Shown here in pieces: positions 9,676-23,300 of a DNA stretch of 64,000 bases. The stretch covers positions 27,253,418-27,317,417 of the forward strand of contig CM056999.1 in assembly GCA_029891345.1 (NCBI GenBank), in the 5' to 3' direction. The notes beneath the pieces were generated by a model. That model searched no databases. It was not told where the DNA came from and saw only the letters and a program-made list of their open reading frames with translations. The stretch's first letter is position 1; every line of letters begins with the position of its first letter. The DNA is from Dryococelus australis (Eukaryota > Arthropoda > Insecta > Phasmatodea > Phasmatidae). Position numbers and translations under genes: made by a program.

Positions 9676-12600
9676 AAATCTATATTGACACAAATTATTA
9701 TAAAGAAATGTATAAATTCCATGACAACATGACAAATAATTCTAAAACATGGATTATTTTAAATAAACTATTTCTTCAGAGGTTTGCAAACAAAATAGTT
9801 TTTGTTAGTTTTTAATACATCAGTCGGATGGCTGTACAAATTTAAAACATTTCAAAGTAAACAAATGCCATGAGCTACCACGTGACACATATATAATCAC
9901 GAAAAAATGCTAATGGGTAACACACTGTCTTAAAAAATATATGACATTAACAAGTAGCTATAGTATTGCCTATTCAAAACACTTTCCAAATGTTTATCCA
10001 TAAAAGGGAATCATATTTGTATCTTTATTGTGATACAGAGCCTTGTCCCGAAAACATTACCACGCCGGAATAAATATGATAATGGCCAGCTTACCGAAAA
10101 GACAAAGATAGGAATCGGGCCAGAAACATTTTTAAGACACTTGCAACATATTTGCTCTGTGATATCATGCCGAAATATTTTCGGTGATATCCATCTGTTA
10201 CCCTAAAGAATACAGTGTGCCATTGCATTTTTCCTACGGCTAGCAAACTGTCTCAAAATATATAATACGCCGTAGTTCTGCCATTGAAGCGATAGTTGCC
10301 GATGGTACAGGTATCGGGCCGACAATTTGCCGACACTTTGCTGATAGGTTGTGTTTGCTGGGAATGGATGAAAATGCATATTAGCTAATTCTTCAAAGTA
10401 ACAGTTTTTAGTGTATTCGTATATGTCATGTATGCATACATAAAATATATCGCACAGTTATTATGTTTATTGTGATAGATTATCTGCATAAGTTTGTAAA
10501 TTAGCATTTGCTGTGTGTTTAATTTTTGTAAGTATGGTTGGGATTACTAACCTGCCGAGAATTTAAGGTCTAGCCTGTAAGTTGCGGACTCATTGGAGGT
10601 ACAGGCGCTTTTATAGAACTTCAGATGCATATTTTTCTAAATGCCAATTTGCTATTTCAGTGTACGAGTTTATGGAATTCATTTATTAGTAGCTAAGGCT
10701 GTGAAAGTTTGTAGAGTGAATGTAAACGAAAACGTGAACAACTGATGCAAGCATGTTCCAAACATAACCTTTAGTTTCCTCTTGATAAAATAGCTGTTTG
10801 CCAGGCCTTAATGGAAAATCACCTCATAAACCATTACAAGGTTATTCGGTACCTTATAAAAAAGTCACTCTTACAATTTTTTTTCATCCCAAGTCAGCGA
10901 AGTTGCAGTGACAAACAAGAAATCAGCTGTTTATCAACACAAGAATAAGTAAACAACCAAATCAGTTCTCATATTTTAAACAGCTAATTAATGTAGACTT
11001 CCTGATTTGCAGTTTCCATGGTTTCTCGAACTCACTCAATGGAATTTCTGAGGTGACTCAATAAAGGCAATGGCCAATTTCTTCCTTGTATTCCCTTCAT
11101 TGTGTTCTTGGTGTACCATTCTGTAATGAACCTGCTGTCGTCAAGATGTTAAGTGAAATAAATATAAGTTACGTGTGTGTTTAGATAGTTATGTATTTAA
11201 TGGTAGGCTGTAATTACAATAAATGACAAATGTTTACATTTTGTCATTTTCTAAAGGTAGTTAAAATAAAGAAAACTGAGATAAAGCAAATCTTTTCCTA
11301 TGACTACACAATATGCGAAATTGAAAAACTTCACGGGATTTTCTTTAAACACTATTCCACCTCTTAAGGAATTTTTAAATTCTGATTTTGAGGTCATCTA
11401 AGTTAATTGGACGTAAGCTTATTTTAATTTTGATAATGATTCACGGGTATTTGGAATGAAGTGTGCTTCGTGAAACAGTGAGTACTATAGCCGCTACACC
11501 AACGTTGCCTCCATAATCTTAAGAAGGGAGAAGTTGAGAGATGTGTAGGTGATTTGTAACAACCTAGGTTTCGAGAGCCAATGGTTGTGAAATATGTAGG
11601 ATATGGAGAAGCACTGAACTGCAAGGGTAGGGAAAACAGGAAATTATCAAGAAAACATGCCAGCTAAAAGCAACACTCAACACAATTCCTACAGCACATT
11701 GTTTACTTGTGCATAGCCTTACAAGGAAACAAAGATGGATCACATTGGTGGAAGGCAAGCATCCTACCACTTCGCCTTAGGAAGGAGACGAGAGGGACCT
11801 AATTTCTGCAATTATATTTGGGTAAAGTCAATTACAAAGTTGAATTTTAAAAAATGTTTGTAACAATTAATATAATCATCCTCCAGTTTATTGTATAACA
11901 AGTTTCTGGATGGGGGAGACAGTATTTTACACATATGCATTTTATTTTTTTATAATTATGCTAACTTGTTTCTTTCTTAGGTAGCAGTACATACTGGATG
12001 TTGTAAAATATAATAAATAGGTTGCAATGTACCTACATGCATATAAACATGCCGCATTGGGAGATGGGAATTAAGGACAAAAATACAGAAAAGAAAATTA
12101 AATTAAAGTAAATTATAGAGAAATAATGTATTCCTGGAAGTGGCATTTGAAAACTTTTGCAGTAGACTTAAGTACTCAATTTTAAAACATTGGTAAGTAG
12201 TTTGACAAGCTGATGATAATGTTTACAATAGTGACATTCATCACCTACAGTTTCGACTATTCACCAGGTCTGCTGTAGTGACATAATATGAAACAAATAA
12301 TAAATTGGTTTCGATATACACTTTTTTAGCAGAGTTTATATTGCAGAAAACTAGATTAACACATACAAACACACAAAACCAAACAGGAATAGTTGTCAAC
12401 AGATACATGTCCACACAGAATTCTGCAGAATAAATTGTTCAGCTGCAAGTAGATCCCCGTGTTTTGACATCCCTGGCTATAGACCAGACTGTTCACCACG
12501 TCGTCCAAGAACACGCCGAAGTTCTACTCAGTGTTACGCGAGTGCAGCAGTGCTAAGCTAATGTTCCGTGTGCATGCCTGAGTGTGCACTAATGTAGGGG

Positions 12601-13273
12601 TGATGAATATATGTATTTAATTTCTGTTTATTTTTTTCCATGGCTTTGTTATATTTTATAATTATAACTATTAATTATTTTGCAAAGTGTTAAATGTGCT
12701 TCAAGTAAAATTCGTGTCTCTGCGAAAGTAAATATTTTTTTACAGTGTGATCACATAATGTCAAACACGCCGCACCGAGTGCATCAATGCCGTGCATTAA
12801 GAAATATTTGCATGTGTGTATATCGCCCACGCGATTCAGTGTGTTATGTGTATTTAAAGTATCCCAGGGCTTAGCAGAGTCAAGGTATGTTATTTTTGTC
12901 CTAATGTAATGAGTATATTATCATGTGCAGCTTGTGTTCTGGTAAACATGTTGCGCTACCATGTGCTGGAGCGCGATTTAAACATAAAATTATATGAAGT
13001 GTTTTTGACTTGGTTTAGTTGTGTGCACCTGCCCACATATTTATCATTTGATTTTGTCTGCGAACTGACAGTCCTGAAGATAGTATAGAACAGGCCAAAT
13101 CCAATGCTGGCTTATTTAGTTTATGAACCCAAAGACACGCATTCCATCGCGTAACAAACACGTGGCAAAAAGTGGCAAAAATGCATGTGATTTTTAAGAG
13201 TCAAATTTGAAGTATTTTGTTTTTTTATTGTGTTTAATATTTAAATTGAGTAAAGTGTGAATAAAAGCAAAGA
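9676..13273. other. Long non-coding AT-rich stretch
   Basis: No protein domain is recognised. At 10090-10340 there are two more ATCGGGCC pieces related to the 9.1-kb repeats. At about 11460-11500 and 11755-11790 the minus strand has weak A-box-like GTGTAGCGG and GAAGTGGTAGGATGC motifs, possibly another decayed tRNA-derived repeat. The rest shows nothing I can support. Confidence 0.4.
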
Positions 13274-13274
13274 A

Positions 13275-14359
13275 ATCCCGGTATGTGCAGAGCCATGCAC
13301 ATGCAAAACATAAAATCGAAATGAGAGGTCAGAAGTTATAAGTTGCTATGTTTACATTTTATATTTTTATCTAATGACATGACATGTGACATGTAATGTT
13401 TCGTGTGCCTCTTTTTCATCTAGGGCCATGTTCATCCATTTCATTCAATTTAATAATTAAGCACTATTGTTTATTTTGTAATCACATGACATGGTCGCGG
13501 TATACAGAGCCAGTGACAAGGTAGCCCACTGCCATGTTAAGTAGTCGCATTTTGCGTACCGAGTGAGGCAGACACACTGCGCGTGTCCTACCTGGGCATT
13601 TCACTGTTTTTGCACCAATTAGGTAGTTCAAAATAGTTTCACTTTAATTCTCAGGAAACTAGTTTGTTTCTCAGCCCGGTGAATGAACTCCTCACAGTCT
13701 GGTCATTTATTAATGGCCGGGGTTTATTTTCTCATAATTTCATGTAGGTATTTTGCTGCATTTTACAGCTTAAGTGTGCCCCCTGTTGGAATGGGACACA
13801 TTGTGTAATTGCTTCATACGAAGTTGTGTGGAATAAATAAGTATCTTATGTGACTCTGCATCTTATTATTTCACTGCCTGCTTAATGGCAGCTTAACCTG
13901 TAATTGTATATATATATATGTAACTTAATGGTTCGGAGGAGACCAGAACAGCCTCTGCGGGAGTGAGTATGCATTTGGGGGAGACTGACAGCCCTCACAA
14001 GCCTAGGCATTTGAAATTCCATTGATAAGAACTAAGTCATGCTTGGTACGTTTGTGTCGGGACGAAACACCACATACTAGCCCAGGCCATATCCTGTACT
14101 GCACTCTGACCATGCTGCCATATAGCCTATGAGCAGCACCGACCAACGGTGGATCTCTGGAGGAAGGCACATGCAGGGAGGTCGACCACACAACCCAACT
14201 TCTTTGTGCTCATTACTGCTGAGTGCTGGTGCCCATCCTGGTAACTACACCTGAAACCAAACTTCCTGAGGGTGTGATCCTTGTCTTCCGATCCGAAGGC
14301 CGCCAATTGGCTATATCCAACTAGAGGCTCTGTCACAGCAAATCATCTTCCCACCATCA
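13275..14359 (+). mobile_element. Left direct repeat (5' LTR candidate) of a 4.1-kb element
   Basis: This matches 16290-17380 along its full length at roughly four bases in five by eye. Shared landmarks are CCCGG.ATGTGCAGAGCCATGCA at the start, CCATGTTAAGTAGTC, TTTCACTTTAATTCTCA, GGAATAAATAAGTAT, GAGGAGACCAGAACAGCCTC and CTTCCCAC..TCAA at the end. An AATAAA lies at 13832-13837. If it is an LTR, the TG start is at 13284, but homology extends about 9 bp further left, which is a point against a clean LTR edge. Confidence 0.6.
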
Positions 14360-16289
14360 AGTGGCTGGCCCAAGCATGTGGCTATGCACATCTGCCAAAA
14401 ATTCAAAATATTTCCCGTGCCTTATGATGTGTGACTTTCTGCAACCTACTTGTGCTGCTGCTGGCACACAAGTCACCTGCAATTTCATCCATGTCCCTAC
14501 CTAGTGCTATTCCACTCCTGTTGAATTACGCTACCTTGTATCTATCCTGACATCCTTTTTCAAAATTACCTATTGTGCCCCATGTGTGATCACATATGCC
14601 CACAAGTGTCTGTTAGATTTGGCCGAAATAGTATCTATCTTCACTACTAGCTAACTTACTGTATTTCCATGCAAATTCTACCAGAAATAGATAAGAGGAA
14701 GTGAACTGTGATTACAAGAGGAAAATTTGGCGCCAAATCACCATTGGGCTAGTGTGCGCTATGTCGGCCATCTTGGGACACACATCTTCTTTGTTGAGCA
14801 TGCAGTCGTGATGTCAGCCATCCACCATCTTGGAAACATGATCGGCCGAGGGGTAGTGCATAACCTGCCACCCCATCTGTGCCGCGTCGGGCCAGCAGGA
14901 ACCACACCTCCAGTGCCACACCGTGTTGTGTGTTGCAATGAGTCGAGAGCCACTTGGCCTGGTGAAATACAAATACCTCAGACTTTCTGCTCTGCACATC
15001 CGTACTGGTCATCACTACCATGCCAAAGTTATGTCAAAAGTGGGTTTTCAGTTTCGCCTATGGACTTTTTCAGACCAACAGTATGGTCAATTGGAAGGTG
15101 TGGGTAAACTTACCAGTGGTATTCCTGCCTAGAATGGTTCATCAATGCAAACTACATATGTTCCGGCATGGCTACAATTGGCCCTTCACAATCAATGCCC
15201 AAAGGACACATGTCAGGGAACAGGAATTCTCGTCATTTCCTGGCAATGGTGTTCGTGCTGATATCATGAATAGTGCGCAATCGCATATGAGTGAAAGGCA
15301 CCAGATCACCACGACCAACACAATCTATGCAGTCAATGCATAGCCATGGAGAAACCCGCATAATTCGCGGCGATATGTTTTGCACTACCGCCGAGTCGGC
15401 GAGAAGTAAATGTAAGGGATCATTAGGTAACTGGACATGGGAAACGTCTCAGTGTCACACCAAGTGAAAACCAACAATCTCGTTTTCTCCCATGTTCGAA
15501 CAGTCAACCGCAACTGCATCGAGTACAATCAACAGCGCTCCAGCTATCATGGCAGAATGAACAGTGCGCAGTGCCAGCAACATTGTGTGTTATGACAGCC
15601 ACAATACCCCCTTCCGAAGCCAGAAAAGAGCTGTCCGGACGAAACATGCAGCAACTATCCGCCACGCTCAGTTCGGTGTTTGTAATAACGGTGCCATGTG
15701 GACAGCCAAAGAAATCGACACAGCTCACTGCAGATGTGTCACAGCTAAGCGCCATTCAGAGCAATAGAGTACTGCAGCAGATTGCGGGATGCCAATTCAA
15801 ACACCACATCCACCCCATCTCTGCAGATACTGTCCTCTAACAGACTATTACTGGCACAAGGGATGCCATAGCCGGCCAAGAATAATTCGCCAAATCATAA
15901 GGAATACAGTAGCACCATGTGAACAAGTAAGTGGCGGTGAACATATGCAATCAGTTCCCATGCAAAGACAAGCACTAATCACCAACCAAGTATTCACTTG
16001 TTAGAACACTTCCATCACCCCACAACCCACTGTATGCATAACCACAATGTGCAAAATTGTGTTCGCACCACGCATGGACAGCAGCAGCCAGGTAGGACCA
16101 ATATGCATTTCGTACACGAAGCATGTACAGACTCCACCACATTGGTGGAAGAATAAATGTTCACTATTTGGCAAAAAGCAGTGTTCGTGTACCACATTGT
16201 AACTGAACATTGTGAATTAAGTGCACCTTACTTAATGTGTAAATATTGTTCACCTCTCAAGCGACCTACACGGATGTGTCCATAAGGAT
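14360..16289 (+). mobile_element. Internal region of the 4.1-kb element, no recognisable proteins
   Basis: It is more GC-rich than the flanks and contains only short overlapping frames on both strands, the longest about 126 codons. None shows a protease, reverse transcriptase, RNase H, integrase or gag motif. A perfect 14-bp palindrome ATTTGGCGCCAAAT is at 14725-14738. With LTR-like repeats and 1.9 kb of non-coding middle it fits a non-autonomous LTR derivative (LARD/TRIM-like). A decayed duplication is the alternative. Confidence 0.4.
14362..14379 (+). other. Putative primer binding site
   Basis: TGGCTGGCCCAAGCATGT starts two bases after the left direct repeat, exactly where a tRNA-primed LTR element has its PBS. 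The TGG start is as expected. The priming tRNA is not identified. Confidence 0.35.
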
Positions 16290-17380
16290 ATCCCGGCATG
16301 TGCAGAGCCATGCATGGGCAAAACATAACCTCCAAATGTGATGTTAGATTGCCCCTTACGATATAGTTGCTATATTTATGTTTTATATTTTATATTTTTA
16401 CTGATGACGTGATATGTGAAGTGTAATGTTTTGTGTTCCTCTTTTTCATATTGAGCCATGTTCATCCATTTCATTCCATTTAATAATGAGGTATTATGTA
16501 TTTTGTAATCATGTGACATGGTGGTGGGATCTGGAGCCAGTGAGTAGGTAGCCTGCCTCCATGTTAAGTAGTCACATCTTGGGTACCATGTGAGGCAGAC
16601 ACATGTCGGGTGTCATCCCTGGGCACTTCACCGTTTTTGTGCCAATAATGTAGTTTGCAATAGTTTCACTTTAATTCTCAAGTACCTAGTTTGTTTGCAG
16701 CCTGGGGAGTGAGCCACCTCATAGCCCGGTCATTTGTTAATGACCGGGTTCCAATTCTCTCGTAATTTCAAGTAGGCATTTTGCTGCCTTTTACATATAT
16801 AGTGTGCTCCCTGTTGAAATGGTACAAATTGTGTAATTGCTTCATATTAAATTGTGTGGAATAAATAAGTATGTTACATTACTATTACATTTTCTTATTT
16901 CACCAGCCACTTAACGGCCGCTAAACCTGTATTTGTATAAATGTAACTTAATGTTGTGGAGGAGACCAGAACAGCCTCCGTGGGAGTAAGCATTTGGGGG
17001 AGACTGACCGCTCTCACTAGCCTAGGCACTTGGAATCTCATTGAGAAGAACTACGTCATGCTTGGTACGTGTTGTGTAGGGACGAAACACCGCACACTAG
17101 CACAGGCCATGTTTTGTACTACACTTTGGCCTTGCTGCCATATAGCTTATGGGCAGCACTGACCAATGATGGATCTCTGGAGGAAGCCACATTCAGGGCG
17201 GTCAACCATATGACCAAACTTCTTAGTGCTCATTACTGCTAAGCCCTGGCGCCCGTCCTGGTAATTATAACCTAAAACTAACCTCTATGAGGCTGTGATC
17301 CTTCTCCTCTTATCCGAAGGCCATCAATTAGCTATGGCCAACTAGGGGCTTGGTCACGTCAAACCATATTCCCACTGTCA
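16290..17380 (+). mobile_element. Right direct repeat (3' LTR candidate) of the 4.1-kb element
   Basis: This is the partner of 13275-14359, same orientation. AATAAA is at 16860-16865. No good polypurine tract is visible just upstream, and no target duplication was found flanking the pair. Confidence 0.58.
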
Positions 17381-18449
17381 ATTTGTCTGTCTTAGTTTGG
17401 GTCCATCATTAGTTTTTTATTTCTGTTATTTGCTGCTTACTAACTGAATTCCTTCTACTGAGTTCTCTGTGTTCTTCACGTAGGCCTACCTATTGGCATT
17501 TATGATTGGTTGGTTTTCTGTGTCTGTATAATCGTATGTGTAGTTCTAGATTCCTGTGACATGAGCTCTGCTGCAAAGGCGAGTGTCCAACACAAATTTC
17601 CATTTAATATATAATATTCATATAGGTTTATATGAATTGTCAAGCATAAGAAATTTTAGCTCAAAGGAAATCTGTTTACAAGAATGCAGTTTCAGCTGAA
17701 TAAACTGCTGCTAGCGACAATGATATTTCTTAGAGGGGTGTTTGTTTGTCAAGTTTCTGGAGCGTGGTACTGAGATATTGAAGCTGAATATTCTTTAATG
17801 TATCCGGAGAGAGAATTTCGCACTAATGATAATAATTGCACAATTTGGTAGCTAGTAACAAATAAATTTTGTCACAAGTGTTTTTATGAACCACTTTTGC
17901 AGTGGTTAGTAAATGGGTGCTTGTTATCAATAGCATTGTGGTGTATGAGTCTTTTACCCAATGTAGTTTAAGAAAATTTCCTAATCTAATTAAACTACCC
18001 AAAGTAACCTAAAAAGCTGGTGAATAAGCTTTCATACATTTTCACCTAACCATACAGTGGTCACTTTACTATCCCGAAAAGCGTATTTATGAAAAAATAT
18101 AATTTTGATTTTTTCCCTCCCATTGTGAAATGATTCTATCATGTTCGGCTGAATTGAAATTGTGGCTACTGACTGACAAAGCCCTTGGTACTAAATTTCA
18201 CTTTTGGAGAAAGATGAAACACAATTTTTGTAAATATAGGGACTAAAATTAACCAGAAATGTATCCTGTCCCCCACCTCCCCTTTTAAAACCATATTTTT
18301 CTTCCGGATTAAAGTTGCTTAAATAATTGATTGTCCAATGCAGACAATGCAGCAAAAAAAAATTATTTCTGTTTTTTCCTTATGTACTACCACAAGTAAG
18401 TTAACCCTATCCAATATTGTGGATCCAATAAACACTACTGTACTCTACA

Positions 18450-18452
<3 letters not shown>
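17381..18452. other. AT-rich non-coding stretch
   Basis: Nothing recognised. Confidence 0.4.

Positions 18453-18501
<49 letters not shown>
18453..18501. repeat. (TA)n microsatellite
   Basis: Uninterrupted TA dinucleotide run. Confidence 0.95.
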
Positions 18502-18504
<3 letters not shown>

Positions 18505-20948
18505 TGTATTATATCAGAGAATTAATTAAATGTAAAGTGTAAGAACAACAACTAAAATCGGATTTGAATTTATATACCAGAAACCATTTTCTATATTGAC
18601 AAAAATGTATAAAGGAGATGAAGTAATATTGAAAACAAAAAAGTCTCGGGTCTTGCCACTGTTAGGAATTTTAACATAAATTCCAGCAAATAAATATTTT
18701 TTTGTGGCTCAAGAACATCTAACTTTGCCTTACAGAATTTCAGATAGGCTTCTGGTCGCAGATTTGTTTCACTCATCACTGATAGGCAACCTCCAAACAT
18801 TACATGACAATGGTAGCATGCTTGTTATACTTTATTTAATCATTTATTCAAAAAATAGTTTTCCACAGGATATGATAACTATTTCCACAACACGTGCATA
18901 TTGTCGCCCATAACCGAATACTGGGCCATCCTATCACACACTCGCAATCGGTATTTCTGTGAGGAAATTATATCCTTGCACAACAAAGAAACGCCAATTA
19001 AAAACTAGAGAAACTTCACACATGAATTGTAATAAATATTTATTGATTTATTATTCTCCTTGTTTGACACGAAATGATATGAATATAACATTTCTTGCAA
19101 TGTCATTCTAATATAAACACTATGTTTTGGGCTGCATTCAAGATGGCAGCAAGATCTCATTAAAAATACTCTTTACCCCAACTACTTTACTTACATCACA
19201 ACATGCCATCTCCTGTGTACTCCTAACTTTGAAGGTTGTCTATGGATCAGAAAGCAGTAGAGCTGTGCCAGACATTAGGGCAAGCCATTTGACGCTAGGA
19301 TAGTGGAGCAAAAATGGTCAAATTTAAGGTTGGCACTTTTGGTAGGGTTTTTACAGTGACTTCTCTTCAAGCCTCTATTGTAGTTCTTGGGCGCCAGACA
19401 GCCCATGGATGCAATGCCATGTTGTTGTAGAGCTGACTGCTGTACTCAGGGTCATGTGCCGAAGGCCAAAGGCAGGATCCTTCTGGCATTGTTCCATATG
19501 TCCTAATACTTTACCACATACGCATGTTGTGCAGTGAGGTCTTAGGGCAGCTCACACACCCATAAATTAAGTAAACGAAGACACAAAACACTAAAAATAC
19601 AGTTAAAACATTTTGCATAATACACTCACGAATTGGTGGGAAAGGTGGGGACATGCACCTCTAAAGCCCGTAGGTATCCGAATGAAGATGCATACTCACA
19701 TGTAACTTCAATGGGTTTTATTTCGTTTATCATGGAAATAACTTTAAATACAGGTGCCGGGCTTGACCCGCTAGCAGGGTAGCACTGTATAAACAGCACA
19801 AAAGCCACAAAAACATACGGAAAAATTATGCCTTCCTTGGCAACGCTAACCAGGAGAAGGTGAGGGGTGGAGAGTCTCGGGCGGCTAAATAAACTAGAGT
19901 TAGGTGATTAAAAGTCTAGTGTAGTTAAATGATTAGCACAAAGGTTGAAACCCCACCTGAGTGAGCGAAACACACCGTCAGTCCACATGTCCACGCCCTC
20001 GAGACATGGAGATATGACTGACAGCTCCAGAGCAGCAGCTGGCCAGGTTCGTGGGCAAACAAGCAGCGCAGACTACTTTCTTACACACTAAAATTACATT
20101 GCAAATACACATGTTTCTTACCTGCCTGCAATCGTGGCATAATCAAATACACTAGGCAATAACCCTTTAATACACAAGAATCACATGATGAAATGAAGTA
20201 AGGATAAAATACGTGAGGAATAAAATTACACAAAAACTTGAATATGTACACTGAGGCCCGTGGGGGGCACTTAAAATACTATTGGGCGCAATGTAGTCAT
20301 GTTTCATGAACAGTAGTCCTTGAGCATCTTGTAATTAACAAAAGTTAACTTATGCCTTGTTTCACTGGATCTCCTTTTAGTATACGTGCATGTGGGTGCA
20401 AGTATTTGCTCTGCACCTCGCACTAAGTTGTGCAGCACTTGTGCTCATGATACGAGTGCTGTACTCGGCTCCACCGGCCGCACTCGTGAAGTAGCAGGTT
20501 CGGTGTAGCCGATGCGGTGCACTGGTGAACCGGTGCCACGAGCACCCGGTAGAGTGCTGATCCCTGAGCTGACGCCGGCGATGGCGTGCTAATGGGCTTG
20601 GGGAGAATGGATGGCATTATATGCCCCCCCCCCCTTTTCAACAAGAACGTATGCAGACATCGCAAAAATGGCAGCAGGAGCACCTCCTCTGCTCCCTGCG
20701 GCGAAGACATAGCACGTAGTGCTTCCTACACGGTGGCAGTCCCATGTTGTGCTGCTGCTGACAGGTATGCACTGCGGCACACTGTGACATTACCGCATGT
20801 GGTGCAGTCCTGCGGCAGATGTCTTTGCCTCCTCGAATGTCTGAGAAGTAGCGGGCTGGCAAAACCCGGTATCCCTGCCTTCTCCTTTGCTACTGACTTC
20901 TGCACTTCCCTTGCTGCTGTACGTTGACTGCTGTAATGGCTTGGAAAG
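18502..20948. other. Non-coding; right end could be a further minus-strand LTR
   Basis: No coding domain is seen. From about 20420 to 20948 the sequence is GC-rich and abuts the family-1 LTR. On the minus strand it has a CATATAAT TATA-like motif near 20617 after a run of 13 C (plus strand 20623-20635), and AATAAA-type signals further left. That is LTR-like, but no partner or termini could be matched, so it is left open. Confidence 0.25.
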
Positions 20949-22341
20949 GGGTTGATTGGAATTTATAAAGACGGTATATGAAAAAAAAAGGGGTTTGGAA
21001 TTATATAACCGGTAGGAGCCAGACGTCGCCGTGGCGGCGTCATTGATGTTGTTGCGATAGAGCTGAGTCCTTGTAACCTCGGGGTGCGGAGGGCCAGTCA
21101 CCCTAACTACATTCCCGCATAGATCTTGCAGTTGTTCACCTGATGTGGAGGCCTTATTGTTTTCTAAACGAAGGGCTCTTCGGGCGGCCCAATCACTGCT
21201 TGGTATTGCAAATTAAATACGACGTCGTTGTAATCAAACTCCCTATGCGTAGATTGTTAGGGCCAAACCACAGAATCATAAATTCTACTCACAGTACTTT
21301 TATTACATTGCAGCACACATACAAATTAATATTTACCCTTAAATTCACATAAACACTTGCATAAGAAAATGGTAGGTTTTAAGGGCCCATGTCCTGAAAC
21401 GCCTTTCAGCAACCGAATAAAAAGCACTCGTCAGTTCATACTATTTATTGGAGATTTTAACGTTCCCTGTAGGAGAACAGCTTACACAGTTGCATGCTAT
21501 AAACCTGCGGCTAACGCTATGCGGTAAATAAAGCACTAGGCTTGCATGAAATTAAGTGTACCGCTAAAACTTATAAACACCCCAAGCTATGCAATTCCTG
21601 GGTTGGCGAGGGGGAGTATCCAGGACAGCGAAAACGACAAAGAATCTTTATCTAATTAAACTATTGCTGAAAATGACTGGTACTGAAGATTGATATCTTT
21701 CGGGCAGGAAAAGCGCGAGCACGATTTCACACGATTCTCCCCCTCTGGGTGCAGCTTGCTGACTGCCTTCCTGCCACGGTGCAAGAGCTGGCAGAAGCGG
21801 GCACATGCACCACAGAGGGATCTACTCGCACACAAGGATAAACAAATTTACTGTTACATGTTATAAAAATTTTAAACACTGCAAAAACACAAATCGATAA
21901 TTATCTTTGAATTTTACCTTGTGACTGGAATTAAATGGGGTTGACATAACATTGATGCAGTAAAAACAAACATTTGTGAAAAGAACAATAACATTTCAAA
22001 ACAACAACACTGGCGCATAAGGGTTTCTAGACATATTACACTTTATTTGTGGTCCACGTGTCTTTATCATGTGTCGAGAAATGTGCTTGCAAAAATGTCA
22101 TAACCATTTTTGAATGTAATAAACATAATAAAAATGTTTGCATATTACTCAACTCGCTCTCCCAGGCTTGAAGGTGCACATGGCGCTACACTCTCTGCAC
22201 TGCACTGCACTTGCCCGATCTTGCCCACTCCTGCGCTCACACAACACTGACACTACTCGCCGGTGATCAATTGTCGAGAGCGCATGTGTACTGCACTTGG
22301 GAGTGGACGGCATGATAGACGACCTAGGGTGAGGAGCGACA
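20949..22341 (-). mobile_element. 3' LTR, family 1, of a minus-strand gypsy element
   Basis: This is the inverted counterpart of 7403-8690. In minus orientation it starts TGTCGCTCCTCACCC at 22341 and its homology ends at AATCAAC near 20949. It directly follows a polypurine tract (22352-22367) and the integrase tail of the gypsy element to its right, which fixes it as the 3' LTR. The 5' LTR and the 5' half of the element are missing. Confidence 0.75.
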
Positions 22342-22351
22342 AACGCCAAAT

Positions 22352-22367
22352 GCCCGCCCCCTTTTCT
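22352..22367 (-). other. Polypurine tract
   Basis: Minus strand AGAAAAGGGGGCGGGC, ten bases before the LTR start. This is the expected plus-strand priming site for an LTR retroelement. Confidence 0.65.
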
Positions 22368-23300
22368 GATGCAGTTTGTGGGCTGATGCCGCTACCTGCA
22401 GCACTCGGGTGTCCTCGGGTTCTTTCGAGGGCGTAGGTTGTAGACCCTTCCTTGCTGAGCCGTACCTCCTCCCAGTGCACCTGTGTGTCTGCGGCAAACT
22501 GTGCCGTGGGTGACCGAAGCGCACCCACACTGGCAGCTCTGCTGAGGCATCATCTGCCTCGCCACAAGAACTCGCCATGGCGTCCTGCGGAGGCGGAATG
22601 AGGCAACAGACCCCTGCTTCCATTCCCGCCATCGCTGCTTCTGCTGCTTGGATCAATTCATCTGCTCCTGCTGTTCCTCCTCTACACTTGCATCATGCTG
22701 CTGTTCTCGGCCGTGACCGAGATGGTCTCCTTCCTCCTGTTCACTTGCGGTGTTTTCGCTTCTCTTGCGGCATCTTCCTCCAAACTTGCTGGTGCATCTG
22801 CTGCGGGCTCCCTATCTGGAAGTACTGCCATCGGAATGGGTCTCATATCCTCAACTACAGTTTTTGTAGGCGCATCGCCATCGACGAGACCTGGGTAAGA
22901 GCTCCGTCGCTCCCTGTCAGGCGTGGTTACGCCGGGAAATGACAGGTTTTCTTCCCCCTTTTCACCACTTCCTTCTGTTGGAACTAATGTATTTTCCTCC
23001 CTTCCTGCTTGATCAGGGAGCTCGTCCCCCACGAGGCCATCATGGGGCTCTCCAAGTGGTCCCCCAGATGGTCCGTTTCTTGCAGAGCTGAAGATACTCG
23101 TTCGTCCAGAGTTGCCATCACACCTCCCTCTTCTCTACCTGCTTTGGCGAGCGCCGTCGCCGTCTTGGGGCTGAGGGGCACCGGGACCAGTCTGGTTTTG
23201 GATGACAGCCGGGGTGAGCTGGATTTTGTCCCGATGCACCTTTACCAAATTCTTCAACAGTCAATATGGCCCGCTTCACTTCGCAGTGAAGCCCGTGCAA
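22368..23300 (-). pseudogene. Gypsy pol tail downstream of integrase
   Basis: Several short overlapping minus-strand frames (22324-22656, 22682-23032, 22984-23181, 23118-23396) are rich in P, E, K, R and D. One has VKRAILTVEEFGKG followed by an Arg-rich stretch. They lie directly after integrase and before the polypurine tract, where gypsy elements encode the low-conservation C-terminal tail. Frameshifts separate the pieces. No envelope-like membrane protein is seen: there is no signal peptide or transmembrane segment. Confidence 0.5.

Noticed and set aside
14727-15343. Several overlapping 60-126 codon frames as host genes
   Set aside because: They overlap on both strands, lie between LTR-like repeats, and show no domain; chance frames in GC-richer DNA fit better.
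22577-22942. Plus-strand 121-codon frame
   Set aside because: It is opposite the gypsy pol tail on the minus strand and has no recognisable domain; treated as a shadow frame.
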